Part shown: positions 33,701-46,627 of the stretch, in pieces
Layout: every line of letters starts with the position of its first letter
Numbering within the stretch: position 1 is the first letter of the stretch
Assembly: GCA_022414725.1 (NCBI GenBank)
Contig: CM039462.1
Span: 18,213,213 to 18,277,212 of the forward strand
Reading direction: 5' to 3'
Origin: Microglena sp. YARC
Lineage: Eukaryota > Chlorophyta > Chlorophyceae > Chlamydomonadales > Chlamydomonadaceae
DNA length: 64,000 bases
The notes under the pieces: generated by a model
The model's input: the letters and a program-made list of their open reading frames with translations, nothing else
The model's database searches: none
What the model was told of the DNA's origin: nothing
Position numbers and translations under genes: made by a program

Positions 33701-36700
33701 GTTACTTAGTTGTTACTTTGAAAGCAACAAGGCTACAACATAAGTACATAACCGACCGCCCGTACATAAGCTTATAATTCCAAAAACCAACAGCACAGGG
33801 GGCGGTCAATATAGTTACCGCCCTCAATGTAGGAGAGACTCAAGAGTTACACCGAGTCACTCAAACTCAAAAATTGTCAAAAGGGGGCCGACCAACTAGT
33901 GTAACAAAAACGAGTAACCGGATGCAGAGCCATGAAGAACCTAGAGGGTTCGCGTGGAAAGATCCATCCGCCGCAAGCCAACTGTCCATGCAACATGCAA
34001 CATTCGCGTTTCCATCCGACCCTGAGCCATCGCCTGCAAACTCCCATCGCGGCTGGACCTGCTACTTGCGCGCAACGTGCAAATTGCGCAAATGCTAACT
34101 TCGAACTACGCAATTGAATTGAACTGGTGCCCTTCCAACCTCTGAATCTGCCAATCTTGCTATTAATAGCATGCCTCAGTTCTGATCATTCGTTCTGCAG
34201 ACCTGCGAAGCTTCAACATTAATTACTATCAGCCCAAGTGGGTAACACCACCCTGCGAACCTGTGGAGTTTGGACCAGCGCAGCTTTGAGCTACGTGCTC
34301 TGACCTAGGGGCCCATCGCCTACAACCTGCTGGACGTGGTACTCGCGAACGTGGAAATTGAGCATATGCTGACCTTCGAACTGCGGAATTGATAAGTAGT
34401 GCAGTTCCGACCCCCGTCTCAGCCAAAGTGACTTGCTATTTATAGCTACCTAAGTACCAATCGTTCCTTCTGCGGAGCTGCGAAGCAACACAAGTAAGAA
34501 CTAACTCGCTACCCAAGAAGGTGACACTACCCTGAGAAGCTGCAGAGCTTCGACCAACGCAGCTTTCAGATTCGTGCTTCGACCTAGGGGGCAGCGGCAT
34601 TGCACAATGGTAGCCACTTATCTCCAATCTCCATGGCCAGGCGCACGTCTAGGCCCAGCCATTCCAAATCATGGGCAGAGCGGCTATTGAGACCCTATGC
34701 TCACCTATTCTCCCAAAGCACATGCCACATGCGCTCTCAAACTGCGCTACATTCGTGTCATACCCTCACAACGCATAACCACCCGGCCAGCCCGGGCCAG
34801 CCCAATGCATGCCGACCCACGCTACAGGCATCCACCCCGACACACCCGACCACCCCCTCGCGTCGGGTCAGGCCCAGACCGGAACGGCTCATACTGCCCA
34901 GCCCACACATGCAACACCTTCTCAAAATCCCCTAAAATTAACCCGACCTCTGATTGGTCTCATTTTTTCTGCATCAAATTATTACATCTAAAGCCAACCT
35001 TCATGTATGCTCTGCATGACAGTAGAGGCACGTTCAATACTGCTTTAAATAGAACACTGCAAAATGTCCCTTATTTGTTTGTTTGTTACTTAGTTGTTAC
35101 TTTGAAAGCAACAAGGCTACAACATAAGTACATAACCGACCGCCCGTACATAAGCTTATAATTCCAAAAACAAACAGCACAGGGGGCGGTCAATATAGTT
35201 ACCGCCCTCAATGTAGGAGAGACTCAAGAGTTACACCGAGTCACTCAAACTCAAAAATTGTCAAAAGGGGGCCGACCAACTAGTGTAACAAAAACGAGTA
35301 ACCGGATGCAGAGCCATGAAGAACCTAGAGGGTTCGCGTGGAAAGATCCATCCGCCGCAAGCCAACTGTCCATGCAACATGCAACATTCGCGTTTCCATC
35401 CGACCCTGAGCCATCGCCTGCAAACTCCCATCGCGGCTGGACCTGCTACTTGCGCGCAACGTGCAAATTGCGCAAATGCTAACTTCGAACTACGCAATTG
35501 AATTGAACTGGTGCCCTTCCAACCTCTGAATCTGCCAATCTTGCTATTAATAGCATGCCTTAGTTCTGATCATTCGTTCTGCAGACCAGCGAAGCTTCAA
35601 CATTAATTACTATCAGCCCAAGTGGGTAACACCACCCTGCGAACCTGTGGAGTTTGGACCAGCGCAGCTTTGAGCTACGTGCTCTGACCTAGGGGCCCAT
35701 CGCCTACAACCTGCTGGACGTGGTACTTGCGAACGTGGAAATTGAGCATATGCTGACCTTCGAACTGCGGAATTGATAACTGGCGCACTTCCGACCCCCG
35801 TCTCAGCCAAAGTGACTTGCTATTTATAGCTACCTAAGTACCAATCGTTCCTTCTGCGGAGCTGCGAAGCTGCACAAGTAAGAACTAACTCGCTACCCAA
35901 GAAGGTGACACTACCCTGAGAAGCTGCAGAGCTTCGACCAACGCAGCTTTCAGATTCGTGCTTCGACCTAGGGGGCAGCGGCGTTGCACAATGGTAGCCA
36001 CTAATCCCCATTCTCCATGGCAAGGCGCAACTCTAGGCCCAGCCATTCCAAATCATGGGCACAGCGGCTATTGAGACCCTATGCTCACCCACGGTATTCT
36101 CCCAAAGCACATGCCACATGCGCTCCCAAACTGCGCTACTTTCGTGTCATACCCGCACAACGCATAACCACCCGACCAGCCCAATGCATGCCGACCCACG
36201 CTACAGGCATCCACCCCGACACACACACCCGACCACCCCCCCGCGTCGTGTCAGGCCCAGACCGGACCAGCTCATACTGCCCAGCCCACACATGCAACAC
36301 CTTCTCAAAATCCCCTAAAATTAACCCGACCTCCGATTGGTCTCATTTTTTCTGCATCAAATTATTACAACTAATGCCAACCTTCATGTATGCTCTGCAT
36401 GACAGTAGAGGCACGTTCAATATTGCTTTAAACAGCAACACTGCACAATGTCCCTTATTTGTTTGTTTGTTACTTACTTGTTACTTTGAAAGCAACAAGG
36501 CTACAACATAAGTACATAACTGACCGCCCGTACATAAGCTTATAATTCCAAAAACCAACAGCTCAGGGGGCGGTCAATATAGTTACCGCCCTCAATGTAG
36601 GAGAGACTCAAGAGTTACACCGAGTCACACAAGTCAAAAACTAGTGCCACATGAGTGTAACACAAAATGAGTAACCGGATGCAGAGCCATTTAGCCCTGA

Positions 36701-38115
36701 AGGGTTCGCGTCGAAATAAGGATCCGTGGCAAGCCAATTGTCCATGCAACATGATCGTTTCCATCCGACCCAGAGCCAACGCCTGCAAACTCCCATCGCG
36801 GCTGGACCTGCTACTTGCGCGCAACGATCAAATTGCGCAAATGCTAAGTTCCAACTACGCAATTCAATTGAACTGGTGCACTTCCACCCTCTGAATCTGC
36901 CAAGTAAACTTGCTAGTAATAGCCTGCCTCAGTACTTCGCTTTCGTCATGCAGACCTGCGAAGCTTCAAAATTAATCACTATCTACCCAAGTGGGTAACA
37001 CCCCCCTGCGAACCTGTGGAGCTTGGACCAGCGCAGCTTCGACCTTCGTGCTCTGACCTAGGGGGCCATCGCCTGCAATCTGCCGGACGTGCTACTTGCG
37101 AACGTGGAAATTGTGCAAATGCTGACCTTCGAACTGCGCAATTGAATTGAACTGGTGCTCTTCCAACCTCTGAATCTGCCAATCTTGCTATTAATAGCAT
37201 GCCTCAGTACTGCTCATTCGTCCTGCAGACCTGCGAAGCTTCAAAATTAATTTCTATCAGCCCAAGTGGGTAACACCACCCTGCGAACCTATGGAGTTTG
37301 GACCAGCGCAGCTTTGAGCTACGTGCTCTGACCTAGGGGCCCATCGCCTGCAACTTGCTGGACGTGCTACTTGCGAACGTGGAATTTGAGCATATGCTGA
37401 CCTTCGACCTGCGGAATTGATAACTGGTGCACTTCCGACCCCCGTCTCAGCCAAAGTGACTTGCTATTTATAGCTATCTAAGTACCAATCGTTCCTTCTG
37501 CGGAGCTGCGAAGCTACACAAGTAAGAACTAACTCGCTACCCAAGAAGGTGACACTACCCTGAGAAGCTGCAGAGCTTCGACCAACGCAGCTTTCAGATT
37601 CGTGCTTCGACCTAGGGGGCAGCGGCGTTGCACAATGGTAGCCACTTATCTCCATTCTCCATGGCCAGGCGCAACTCTAGGCCCAGCCATTCCAAATCAT
37701 GGGCAGAGCGGCTATTGAGACCCTATGCTCCGACCACGCTACAGGCATCCACCCCGACACACCCGACCACCCCCCCACGTCGGGTGCAGCCCAGACCTGA
37801 AAGGCTCATACTGCCCAGCCCACACATGCAACACCTTGTCAAAAATCCCTAAAATTAACCCGACCTCTGATTGGTCTCATTTTTTCTGCATCAAATTCTT
37901 ACAACTTTAGCCAACCTTCATTTATGCTCTGCATAACAGTATAGGCACGTTCAATACTGCTTAAAAACAGCAACACTGCAAATGTCCCTTTTTGTTTGTT
38001 CGTTACTTAGTAAGCAACAAGGCTTCAACATAAGTACATAACTTACCGCCCGTACATAAGCTTATAATTCCAAAAACCAACAGCTCAGGGGGCGGTCAAT
38101 ATAGTTACCGCCCCT
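18729..38115. repeat. 1.38-kb higher-order satellite array, about 14 units
   Basis: Units begin for example near 20097, 21484, 22856, 24237, 25607, 26987, 28368, 29748, 31133, 32517, 33900 and 35284 (AACAAAAACGAGTAACCGG), with spacing 1370-1387. Each unit contains two diverged monomers of about 277 bp (GCTATTAATAGC and GCTATTTATAGC mark the same point in each) plus about 830 bp of other sequence. The last unit (36655-38115) is diverged, has three monomers and lacks about 110 bp. Every unit has the inverted words GACCGCCC, GGGCGGTC and ACCGCCC close together, a reversed CCAAT word (TCTGATTGGTC) and TTTAAATAG. No protein family is recognised in any frame. Open frames of 60-175 codons recur only because the units recur. 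Confidence 0.95.
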
Positions 38116-38867
38116 CCATGGGTAGCGACTTCGGTACAACAGCCGTACTGCCGGATGCGCCAAACGGAGGCGCCAAACGGATGCGCTAGGGAACCTAAGG
38201 GTTCGCCCTACGAAGTGCATTTAGACCGCACCAACTGACGATTGCAAACGGCAGGCAGCTCGATAAATTCGCAAATACAGACATCTATTCTCCGACTCGA
38301 AGCAAATTTCAGACAAGTTGTATCTTCAGTCACGTCACCTCGTCTTCCAGGTAGATTTAAGTCAAACTGCGCCCCGAAACACTTGACGTTGGGATTCGAC
38401 TGTCAAGTCATCCCGAAGGAGACTGCCCAGTCACAGCCGGAGGGTGCACAGCCCCAGTTTATGAGGTAACGCGCAACTGTGTACCAAAGCGCGGGATACG
38501 AGACACATGTTCCGCATGAACAGCCAGGAGGGCAGCAACAAGGTTTACGAGGGCAGCAACAAGGTTGCACACACCGCACATTGCACACAGCACACAAAAC
38601 AACCCTAGTGACAGCGGGGCTCAACAAGGCTTCCTCATACCTCCACCGGATCCCCATTCAATTGCCAACACAAGGGCGGTCACGCCCTTGTTATCTGAGT
38701 AGAGGGCGGTTTGCGCCCCCCCCCAGCCCCCCCCCCCCCCCCCCCTGCCCCCCTGCCCCTTTGCTAGGCCATCCAGAGCACAAGCAGGCCCTCCCCAAAT
38801 CTTCAGGACCGGGTCGCTGGTCGGCCTTCCAACTACCAAGCCGACTACCGCAAGCGCAGGATATTTA
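38116..38867. other. Unique segment between satellite and direct-repeat element
   Basis: Its start is weakly similar to the satellite (GGATGCGC, then AACCTAAGGGTTCGCCCTAC compared with AACCTAGAGGGTTCGCGTGG), so it may be where the satellite grew from. It contains a C-rich tract near 38717-38745 and a short GGGCAGCAACAAGGTT tandem. An open frame at 38242-38469 is not recognised. Confidence 0.4.
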
Positions 38868-38891
38868 CATAATTGACATGAAAGGTTTTGA

Positions 38892-40709
38892 GGTTTTCTA
38901 AGGTACCTAGGCGACCCTCGACTCCACTGCTTTACTGGGCAGCTCGCCGGTGTACTACCAGTACCACCTTGTTTTCAGTTTCTACCACCTTTTTGTTCCG
39001 TCCTGCCTTTTGTTCTACGACTGGCAGCAGTAACTTACTGCCAAGTCCATTGACCCAGGCCAGCTGGGGCTACGTACCGGCACCGCCCGGCATTGCCCTA
39101 GTGCTGTGCCCTCCCAAGTCCTGCCATCTGGTTTGCAGGACTGCTTAGCTTGCAGCCCTCGACGCCACTGCCCGATCAGGGGGCAGCGTCGTCGATGTAC
39201 TGCTAAGTACCGTCAGACGGTTCAGTTGTATTCACGGTCTTCTACTCTTTGTAACAATTTTCATCTATTAAACATAATTGACATGAAACTACTGTAGGGT
39301 AAAGTGGTACTGAAAGAGAGTCCAAGACTGCCACAAAAACACCTGGCATCAGAGGTAAAGAACTAATGGGCTAAGGCAAGGTTATAAAGGGAGTTTATAT
39401 ATATATATATATATTTTTTTCTTACGACAAAAGGCAGGAAGAAAACCAAGAGTACCGGGGAGGATAAAGTGTCTGGTTCAACTAGGGGTAAGAGGGAAGA
39501 GGGGCTGCAGGGACTCTGCTGAAGAGGGATTAAGGGGATAGCATATCGGTATCTTCAAAGTGGCGCTTTCTGTTCATGGAAGAGGTGGAGGCTACTGGTT
39601 GCGGAATCTCAGGGGAGGTAGAGGACAGCTTCCTCCGCTTGAAAAAGAAGGTATAGGTCTGCTTGGTCGGAAGGGCGTCTGCGTGTTCTCGACCCTTGAA
39701 GATATCATGCAGAGGGAGCTGAACTTGAACCTTCTCAGGGATATCCGGTGCAAGCCCGCTAACCCTCATGAGGATGTCAGAGGAGGGAATGCTCTTGCCA
39801 TGTAAGAAGACAGGGTTGAATTCATCTAGAATAGCTCCATGACAGTGGGTCCAAAGGCTATGCTTCTTACCCATACGGTCCAGAAGGGGTTTAAGAAGAT
39901 CTAGCCCAACAAGGAGGGGGCCTTGGACCCTAACCGGAAAGAACTCAGTCTCAATCATCTGGCCCACAATGGAGCCTTTAGAGGCATGATAAGCTATCCT
40001 GATCTGAATGCCGGGCGGTCCTCGGCTGTCCTGGCCTCCCAGGCAGATTCCCCGCTTTACTGCTAGGCACCTTATGTTGTTGTCTTTCTTCATAGTCCTC
40101 TAGTTTCCTCTTTTTCTCTTTTTCGGCTCAGAGCTGCCTTTTTGGAGTAGTTTTGTCTTCCTTCTGCTGAGTACCTCCCCCTAGTATCTCTACCCTGGTA
40201 GCCCTCGACAATCCTGCTCTATCGGGCAGCTCGCCGGGGGTATCTTGGTTGCACTCGACAACACTGCTCCATCAGGCAGCTCGCCGATATACTGCCAAGT
40301 ACCACTGTAGAGTCCTGGTTTTCTAAGGTACCTAGGCGACCCTCGACTCCACTGCTTTACTGGGCAGCTCGCCGGTGTACTACCAGTACCACCTTGTTTT
40401 CAGTTTCTACCACCTTTTTGTTCCGTCCTGCCTTTTGTTCTACGACTGGCAGCAGTAACTTACTGCCAAGTCCATTGACCCAGGCCAGCTGGGGCTACGT
40501 ACCGGCACCGCCCGGCATTGCCCTAGTGCTGTGCCCTCCCAAGTCCTGCCATCTGGTTTGCAGGACTGCTTAGCTTGCAGCCCTCGACGCCACTGCCCGA
40601 TCAGGGGGCAGCGTCGTCGATGTACTGCTAAGTACCGTCAGACGGTTCAGTTGTATTCACGGTCTTCTACTCTTTGTAACAATTTTCATCAACATAATTG
40701 ACATGAAAC
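38892..40709 (-). mobile_element. Element with about 395-bp direct terminal repeats and one ORF
   Basis: Left repeat 38892-39289 and right repeat 40317-40709 are nearly identical; the left one has about 5 extra bases (TATTA) near its end. Between them lies about 1 kb with a minus-strand ORF. ACATAATTGACATGAAA occurs at the end of both repeats and once more just before the left repeat (38868). The repeats do not have TG...CA ends, so a classic LTR element is uncertain; a tandem duplication or another retroelement class is possible. The near identity indicates recent formation. Confidence 0.6.
39530..40093 (-). CDS. Protein of unknown function in the direct-repeat element, possibly retropepsin-like
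   Basis: A 187-codon ORF from ATG at 40093. The middle reads IVGQMIETEFFPVRVQGPLL and then VGLDLLKPL, which resembles the second half of a retroviral-type aspartic protease fold (strand, strand, then LLGxDxL). No DTG or DSG active-site triplet is seen, so this is weak. The C-terminal 50 residues are basic and serine-rich (FFKRRKLSS, MNRKRHFED) and look disordered or nuclear-localising. It lies wholly inside the two direct repeats. It could be the remnant of a gag-pol frame or a gene captured by the element. Confidence 0.35.
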   Translation of the reverse strand: MKKDNNIRCLAVKRGICLGGQDSRGPPGIQIRIAYHASKGSIVGQMIETEFFPVRVQGPLLVGLDLLKPLLDRMGKKHSLWTHCHGAILDEFNPVFLHGKSIPSSDILMRVSGLAPDIPEKVQVQLPLHDIFKGREHADALPTKQTYTFFFKRRKLSSTSPEIPQPVASTSSMNRKRHFEDTDMLSP

Positions 40710-40996
40710 GCACGAAGCCTTGAAAATTCTCCACAAACAATAACAAGAACAAGCCTAAAGCCGCATCGCATACAGCATGCTCCTTTCCGAGTTCAGCTAA
40801 ACCGATTACTTATACTGCATTCATCTGCCACCTGGAATTCCGTAAGGGGACCACTCAACGCGCAACTCCATTTCTTACTTTTTTCCTCGCAGACTCCAAA
40901 GGGTGCTTATTTCGACTGCTAAGTCACAAGCACGTTGTTCGCTTCCGACTTGCATGCCCGCTCGGACGGACCTGTTTTTCTGAAACTTGGGGAAGC

Positions 40997-41075
40997 ATGA
41001 GCCTCATCGAGACGCGCGATTCGCTGAAAGCCATCCTGGGAGATGAAGAGGCCTTTCAACAGGTGCTAGATATAG
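40997..41075 (+). CDS. EF-hand gene exon 1
   Basis: Starts at ATG 40997 in the context GAAGCATGA and codes 26 residues plus one base before GTGCGT. An alternative donor (CAG|GTGCTA) lies 13 bases earlier, but it would break the frame into exon 2. The upstream 290 bp (40710-40996) is the likely 5' UTR and promoter; no TATA box is clear. Confidence 0.75.
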
Positions 41076-41544
41076 GTGCGTGCCCCTTATAATGGCCCTC
41101 TCCAGGCGAGGGATCGACAAGTGACAGCAGGATGCAAGTACAGACTTTCTGTCGTGCGTGGAAATGCAGTCCCTATGGCAGCCTGCACCTGTTCAGGTTG
41201 TTAAACAGGATTTCAGGGTGTTCAACACCTGTTCAACAGCTACATGTTTAACCAGTGATGTACATAAACAGGTGGTTAACACCCTGAACACCTGTTTAAC
41301 AACCTGAACAGGGTGTAGGCTGCAGTAGGGAGTGCACTGTTGAAGTGGCCAAGAATTTAGCCAACTGAGACGTCTTCATCATATTGCTATAGGAACTGGG
41401 CCAAGTCCTATCAACTCTCTTATTCTCACATGCATGTTCTGGGTGCATGAGGCAAACATCACCAGGCACCTTGGGGGTGAGAACTGATGATTGGGCTAGC
41501 ATGCTGTTACTCGCAAGAGCTATGGTCCAACAACAAAGGCAAAA

Positions 41545-41577
<33 letters not shown>

Positions 41578-44500
41578 CCCCCAACTTGTTTCATCATCAT
41601 CACCAACACCTGCCCCAGCCCCTACAGCCTCATATAACTAGGGACTGGCATATCATATGATGTTGAACAAAGGCGAGTATGGTATCATACAAAGTGCGTC
41701 ATATGATATTGTATATAAATGGTTACTTTAATCTAGCCAGTCTGCCGGCATCATATGATATCATATTGCTGTAACTTACATACAACCCATCGCCCGTAAA
41801 ATTATATTATGTATGTTGCATGATCGCAGATCCGCAGTCGGTATAATAATTTGCTGGGGCTCAGTTTGTCAGTGCTTGTTTTCGTTTTAGTCCCTCCTGA
41901 TGTTGAGGTTGGGCAAGTCCCTTTAGTTTATTTGGCTACCCTTGGAGTGTAACATACATATACATTATTAAACAACAGGAAGGAAAAGGTAGCAATAACA
42001 CACGGGATGCAAATGCTTAGGCCTATGCAAAGATGCAACCCAAGAGTGAAAATTTCAAATTCAAATTCAAATGCAAACTCAGATGCATAGGCCTGTGCAA
42101 AGGTGCAACCCAAGAGTTGCAAATTCAAATGCAAATGCAAATGCAAAGCTGCAACCCAGAAGCTGCTCGACTGAGACTAGGCTAGGAACGGTCCTAACCA
42201 CTGCAGGGTACCGGCTCATTAGATAGGACCATCTAGTCTCACATTGCCCTGCAGGTCCTCAAGGGTGGAAGTAAAGGAGCCCCAAGTATTTGAGGTATCC
42301 ACTTCCATGGGAGAATAAACTTCCTGGGGGTCATGTGAGGTCCTAGAGGTGGATCAGAATGTGGACCTGGAAGAACTAGTGGTCCTGAAAATGTTCGCCT
42401 TTTAGAAGGCGGAGGCCAACATGCATACAAACATACGTACATACATACATACATACATACATACATACATACATACATGCATACATACATACATACATAC
42501 ATACATACATACATACATACATACATACATACATCTATATATATGAAGACATACACGGATTTCTGCGAAAATTTTGCGAACTTTTCATGCGATTTTCATG
42601 CCGACGCTAGCTGGCTGTGGCTTAATTACCGAGATACTCACAGCGAATCACCCACCCTGGCTATCGGCTGAATTCGCGGGTTAGTAATAGCTCATCATGA
42701 CTGAGTCGACTCCGAGTGCGTAAAAGTCAAATCCCCAGTTCAGCTTTCAGGATGCAACTTCCACTCCTCCGCATCAAGATTACACCTGCGCGCCATCGCC
42801 CTTTCCGCCTTTTTGACTGAGCCAAATACCCATTCAACTCCCTACCGAGATTTCGAAAATGACAGAGCAGGTGAATGCGAAGCGGTAAATCATCTTCCGC
42901 ATTCGATCTGAGCGTCAAAACCAAGAATGGCGCTCAGACTAATTGTCTATAATCTTCTGCTCCTCGATGCCATGAATGCGCACAATCAACAAGATGTAGG
43001 CAGACGGGCGACGAATACAGCCAGCCAGCGAGCTCTTCACAGCGAAAGGCGAGCTGTACATTCCGAAGAGCATAGGAGCGATGCAAATCAGAGAATTTGA
43101 TGGATGGATTGATGGATGGATGGATGGATGGATGGATGGATGGCAAATGCTGTAGGTCAGCCTAGATGAGCTAGGAATGAAAATAGATACTCGCAACTTT
43201 CTTGCAACCCCGGAACTTCAAATCTCTTTCCCCAATCATGTGCAATTCTTTCTCACCAGCGATCTTTGTGCCTAGGCATCCATACCTCCATCCCCTGTTC
43301 CTCACCCAGACTCTCGCATGAAGAGCCAGGGGCATTCGAATTCTCAAAATACATTCTGAGTTCTCATTGTTCTTGTCAGGCGCCCATTCTATCCTCAGCG
43401 CTCTTCCGCCTGCGAGCGTTGCCACCATTCACTTCACGCATGCGCACTTTCACCATGCCTGTGCATCAATTGTGTCACGGTTGGTAGCCAGTGGATGCGA
43501 GCAGCCATTTCCTTCCCATTTCTCACACTTTGACCGCTCCTATCTATGCAATCCTATCTATGCAATCTCTTTTCATTGTATCGATGCTCGTTAAGCACGG
43601 CGCTGCGATTTTTGATTCAGCAGGTGTTGATCGGACGGAAGTCGAAGATTTCTACCATATAATCGCGATATGGCCCTTGCACCCCTCATCCAATCTCTTT
43701 TCATTGTTTCAAGCATTGATACATCGGTTGCTTAGCATGTTGCGCTAGAAGACTGGCTGGAACTTCCTGGTCAAAGCAACAGCTGCAGGTTGACCCACTA
43801 TGGGTGGGGATGCTTGGGGCGAGGGGAGGGGGAAGAAAGAGAAAGTGTGTACATGGGGTAGGGTGAGGGGCAAGGAGGGATTCAGAAATGTGTGGAGGCT
43901 GTGTGTCTGGCTTGGGTTGAGTTGGAATGGTTTGTGTGTGATACATCTGGGTAGGGGGGGTACATACAAGGACGTAACCCGATATCTTACCCAGGTCCTG
44001 GGGGCTGGGGGTGGTTGGGGGTGTATATTTCTAGTAAGAAAAGGAAGTGGGCATGTGTTAGATATTTTGCAAAGGGGGACATATCTTGACTGTGTGCATG
44101 TGAGTAAGGGGGGGGGGGGGGGGAGGGTGTACGTTCAAGGGCGATGCATGTTATGTAACCCAGGCCAGAACAGGACCCAGGACCTGGGTGGGTGGTGTGG
44201 CGGGTGGCCTTGGCCACACGGGCAATGTACTAGTACATACATACACACATACATACATACATACATACATACATACATACATACATACATACATACATAC
44301 ATACTTATACAACCCTTTGCTGCAGTTTTCGGTAACATGGATGACAACAACGATGGGGGCTTGACACTAGGCGAGCTTCATAAGTTCATCATGGGGGTCT
44401 GTGGAGACATGGGGGTGCAAGACTCGCCAAACAGGGATCAGGTGCGGTCCAATAAATAAATAGTACGCCTTATTACAAGCGTAAGGTTGAGAGGGCCAGC

Positions 44501-46592
44501 CAGGTTGCTTTCACTGGTGCCAAATCGGGATCTGGTGAGATCCATACTTGATAGTGCTAATGCACTGGGCCAAACAGGGATCAGGTGCAATCCATACTTC
44601 ATAATGCTAATGCACTGGGCCAAACAGGGATCAGGTGCGGTCCAATAAATAAATAGTACGCCTTATTACGAGGCGTTAGGTTGAGGGGGCCAGCCAGTTT
44701 GCTTTCACTGGTGCCAAATCGGGATCTGGTGCAATCCATACTTCATAATGCTAATGCACTGGTTAGTGATGGGTAATGCACTGGTAAGCGCGTGAGCAGG
44801 TGCGATCCATACTTCATAATGCTAATGCACTGGGCCAAACAGGGATCAGGTGCGATCCATACTATATAATGCTATTGCACTGGGCCAAACAGGGATCAGG
44901 TGAGATCCGTACTGTATAATGCTAACGCACTGGGCCAAACAGGGATCAAGTGCGATCCATACTTCATAATGCTAATGCACTGGGCCAAACAGGGATCAGG
45001 TGCGATCCATACTATATAATGCTAATGCATTGGGCCAAACAGGGATCACTTATCCATACTTCATAATGCACTGCCTTTCAATCTTACATAGTTCAATGTG
45101 ACTGCGATTCAGTCAGTTGTTTAATCCATTGTGTTTTCTGATTCATAGTTCATAGTCCATAGTTCATAGTCCATAGTTCATTGCTCATCATTCATAGTCC
45201 ATAGTTCATAGTCCATAGTTCATTGCTCATCATTCATAGTCCATAGTTCATAGACCATAGTTCATTGCTCATCATTCATAGTCCATCGTTCATAGTTCAC
45301 TTTCTTTCATAGTTCTCTGCGACTCAATCAGCTGATTAGTCCCTTGTTCATTGTGACCCATTCATAGTTCATAGTCCATAGTTCATTGCTCATCATTCAT
45401 AGTTCAGTTCCTTTCGCAGTTCTCTGTGACTCAATCAGCTGATTAGTCCATTGTTCATTGTGATCCATTCATAGTTCATTGCTCATTGTTCATCGTTCAT
45501 CGTTCATAGTTCACTGCCTTTCGCAGTTCTCTGCGATTCAATCAGTTGATTAGTCCATTGTCCATTGCGATTCATTCATAGTCCATAGTTCTTAGTTCAC
45601 TGCCTTTTACAGTTCTCTGCAATTCAGTCAATTGATTAGCCCACTGTCCATTGTGATTCATGCATACTTCAATGTTCAGCGTTCATAGTCCATCGTTCTT
45701 AGTTCACTGCCTTTCACAGTTCTCTGTGATTCAGTCAGTTGATTAGTCCACTGTCCATTGTGATTCATTCATACTACATCGTTCATCGTTCATAGTCCAT
45801 CCTTATTAGTTCGCTGCCTTCTACAGTTATCTGTGATTCAGTCAGTTGATTAATCCACTGTCCATTGTGATTCATTCATACTTCATACTTCACAGTTCTC
45901 TGCGATTCAGTCAGATGATTAGTCCACTGTCCATTGTGACGCATTCATACTTCATAGTTAATCACTCATATTCCATCGTTCTTAGTTCACCGCCTGTTGC
46001 AGTCCTCTGCGTTTCAGTCAGTTGATTTATCCACTGTCCACTGTGATTTATTCATACTTCAATGTTCATCGTTCATAGTCCATCGTTCTTGGTTCACTGC
46101 CTTTCACTGTTCTCTGTGATTCAGTCAGTTAATTAATCCACTGTCCATTGTGATTCATTCGTACTTCATCGTTCATAGTTCATAGATCACTGCCTTTTGC
46201 AGTTCTCTGCGATTCAGTCAGTTGATTAGTCAACTGTCTATTGTGATTCATTCATAAATCATGCTTCATCGTTCATAGTACTCCATCGTTCATAGTTCAC
46301 TGCCTTTCACAGTTCTCTGCGATTCAGTCAGTTGATTAGTCCATTGTCCATTGTGGTTCATAGTTCATCGTTCATCGGTTAAAGTTCACTACCTTTCATA
46401 CTTCTCTGCAATTCATTCACTTGATAAGTCCGTAGTTCATTGTGATCCACACTGTATAGTTCACTGCCTAGATTCTTGCTTAATTGTGCCCATTACTAAG
46501 CTTAAGAATGGTTGGAAGAACCCCTCGGATGTGTGGAGCGGGCTGATCTTGGGTCAACAATGGCCTGCATATATTGTTAGCAACGTTCTTAG

Positions 46593-46627
<35 letters not shown>

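Noticed and set aside
20000..37900. Many open frames of 60-175 codons on both strands
   Set aside because: They recur with the 1.38-kb unit, shift frame between units, and show no known domain.
42239..42556. YVCMYVC repeat protein
   Set aside because: It is a translation of (ACAT)n; the same holds at 44135-44350.
43491..43748. Extra EF-hand gene exon near 43620 (AG followed by GTGTTGATCGGACGG)
   Set aside because: It has no EF-hand feature, and exons 1 and 2 already join in phase without it.
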